A DNA stretch of 64,000 bases from Sorex araneus (taxonomy: Eukaryota; Chordata; Mammalia; Eulipotyphla; Soricidae): contig NC_073308.1 of assembly GCF_027595985.1 (NCBI RefSeq), positions 12,611,011-12,675,010 on the forward strand, in the 5' to 3' direction. Position numbers and translations under genes: made by a program. The notes beneath the pieces are model-generated. The model made no database searches, was not told the DNA's origin, and saw only the letters and a program-made list of their open reading frames with translations. Shown piece after piece: positions 62,541 to 64,000 of this stretch. How positions within the stretch are numbered: the first letter of the stretch is position 1; every line of letters starts with the position of its first letter.

Positions 62541-62855
62541 AGGCTAGAGCAATAGCACAGCAGGTAGGGTGTTTGCCTTGCACACGGCAGACCCGGGTTT
62601 GATTCGTCCTTTCCTCTTGGAGAGCCTGGCAAGCTACCAAGAGTATCCTGCCCGCACGGCAGAGCCTGGCAAGTTACCTGTGGCGTATTCGATATGCCAA
62701 AAACGGTAACAATAGGTCTCATTCCCCTGACCTTGTAAGAGGCTTCAATCATTGGGGAAGAAGAGTAAGGAGAGGCTGCTAAAATCTCAGGGCTGAGGCT
62801 GCCCGCTCGAGTGAATCAACGAACAACGGGGATGAGAGTGATACAGTGATCAGAC
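62541..62855 (+). mobile_element. Full-length composite SINE (tRNA-like head plus RTE-derived tail), sense
   Basis: The only complete sense copy: head GGCTAGAGCAATAGCACAGC, GACCCGGGTTTGATTC box, GGCAAGTTACCTGTGGCG middle, and end GAACAACGGGGATGAGAGTG. It shows directly that the tail found alone elsewhere belongs to the same unit as the tRNA head. Confidence 0.85.
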
Positions 62856-64000
62856 AGTTAAGAATACAAATAGAAATAGTAGAAATTGGACTACCTTTTT
62901 AAAAAAAAAAACTTCATCCTGGAAAAGCAGAATAGATATGGACATAATCACAAATAACTTTAGTACAATTTGGTGATTGATGCTGCTTTTCACCTTTTCG
63001 ATTTACAATCTGTAAATTCTGGTAGTCTTTCAACTTCATTTGTCTCTAATGTTACATAAGCATACTAATGTACTACAAGGTAGGTTTCTGTTTTTTGTTT
63101 TTTGTTTTGTAAATAAAAGAACATGTGAAAGTTTGTAGAAACAGTCTCTGGCACGCAAAATATAATCAATTAATAATAGTTTTTTTCTGTATGCACAAGA
63201 TGTTATGGGATCACGGAAGACATGACCAATCTTATTTGAGAGAAAAGACAGGAAACACAGGGAAATGAGGAAAATGATTTTTAGAGAAAATTCTACCTTG
63301 CGTTTAGTCAGAGGGTACTAGTGAGAAGTAATGAGTTAAAGAATGGAGGTAAGAGGAGATTTTAGAGCAAAGAAACCAAGACAAACAAGGATGTGGAATT
63401 GTTATATCTGCAGGAAAACAACAACCAAAACCAGGAAAAGTGGATGATTTGAAAGTTTAACAAGGCCTAGATTGTGGAATGTGCTTATTTTATACATTGG
63501 GTTTAAAATTATTCCTCTGTTTGGAATGCAGTTGTGAGGGTAGGGGTCATAAATTTGTTTTAGGCAGCAAGTCACATTTCCTACACATTGTTTTTGAAGC
63601 TGTTACACCAAGTACTTATGGGTGTAAGATTGGTGAAGTACAGTTAAGAGGTTAAATGTGCAAAGATATAATAGTCTAGGAAAAAATGGTGATGGTATTT
63701 ACATCTGAAGACAATAGGAAAGGAGAAGAAAGGCCTACAGAAGAAGTATTTAGGAGATTAAATTCATAATAATGTGACCATGTAATGAGAGAGTCCTGAA
63801 AAATCTACATAAGTTATTCAGGGCAGATGCTAATAACATGGACAAAGGGAGAGGTAGCAAGATAGCATAATAAGGGAGGTAACAAGTCTTGATTTAGAAT
63901 ATGTATCCTAATTGCTATTTTTCAACTATGTGCTTCAATTTTGAATTATTACTTTTAGGTTTAGATTTTTAACAATAATAATAATGGAAAACTGCTTGTG
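62856..64000. other. AT-rich end of window, no feature seen
   Basis: No repeat or exon recognised; purine-rich phrases near 63300-63450 have no clear structure. Confidence 0.4.

Overview
This is a mammalian nuclear genome window, most likely from a shrew (Sorex type). Two things point there. Dozens of copies of a tRNA-headed SINE of the kind I know from Sorex are scattered on both strands. There is also an old RTE-type LINE of the kind I recall being reported from the common shrew and parasitic nematodes. Most of the DNA is repeat: L1 fragments (largely 3' ends, mostly on the minus strand), SINEs, three related class II-type LTRs, one other LTR, and microsatellites.

The only gene-like structure I can build is a multi-exon, plus-strand gene that I cannot name. 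Putative exons lie at 1-19 (3' end only), 5231-5264, 9036-9097, 10988-11036, 16571-16807 and 21258-21354. They are followed by a tandem array of two-exon cassettes (alpha about 305 nt, beta 46 nt) in four duplicated units, A to D, between about 21,390 and 44,590. Every exon-exon junction is phase-compatible and every exon is open in the chained frame. The product looks like a charged, helical, probably coiled-coil protein with four modules of about 117 residues. The alpha exons have diverged far more than the introns around them, which is the reverse of normal and suggests diversifying selection. A resembles C and B resembles D, so a two-module block of about 10.35 kb appears to have been duplicated. 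This cassette array is my best candidate for an undescribed system.

Unit D was hit by a full-length processed copy of USP15 (38413-43168), in the same orientation as the host gene. It has 16-bp target-site duplications and a poly(A) tail, and it keeps all 981 codons except for one +2 frameshift. The intact target can be read in units B and C. The beta exon of unit D has lost its AG acceptor.

From 44.6 kb to the end I see no convincing host gene. The stretch holds L1 pieces (46.8-48.8 kb), SINEs, an LTR plus lysine-type primer-binding site and leader (about 54.8-55.9 kb, minus strand) lying against a decayed RTE LINE (55.9-58.4 kb, minus strand), and an exon-1 pseudogene of VAV3 (59762-59965, minus strand) with two in-frame stops. 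All coordinates of repeats are approximate to within about 10-20 bases unless target-site duplications are given. Everything was read by eye; no alignments or database searches were run.
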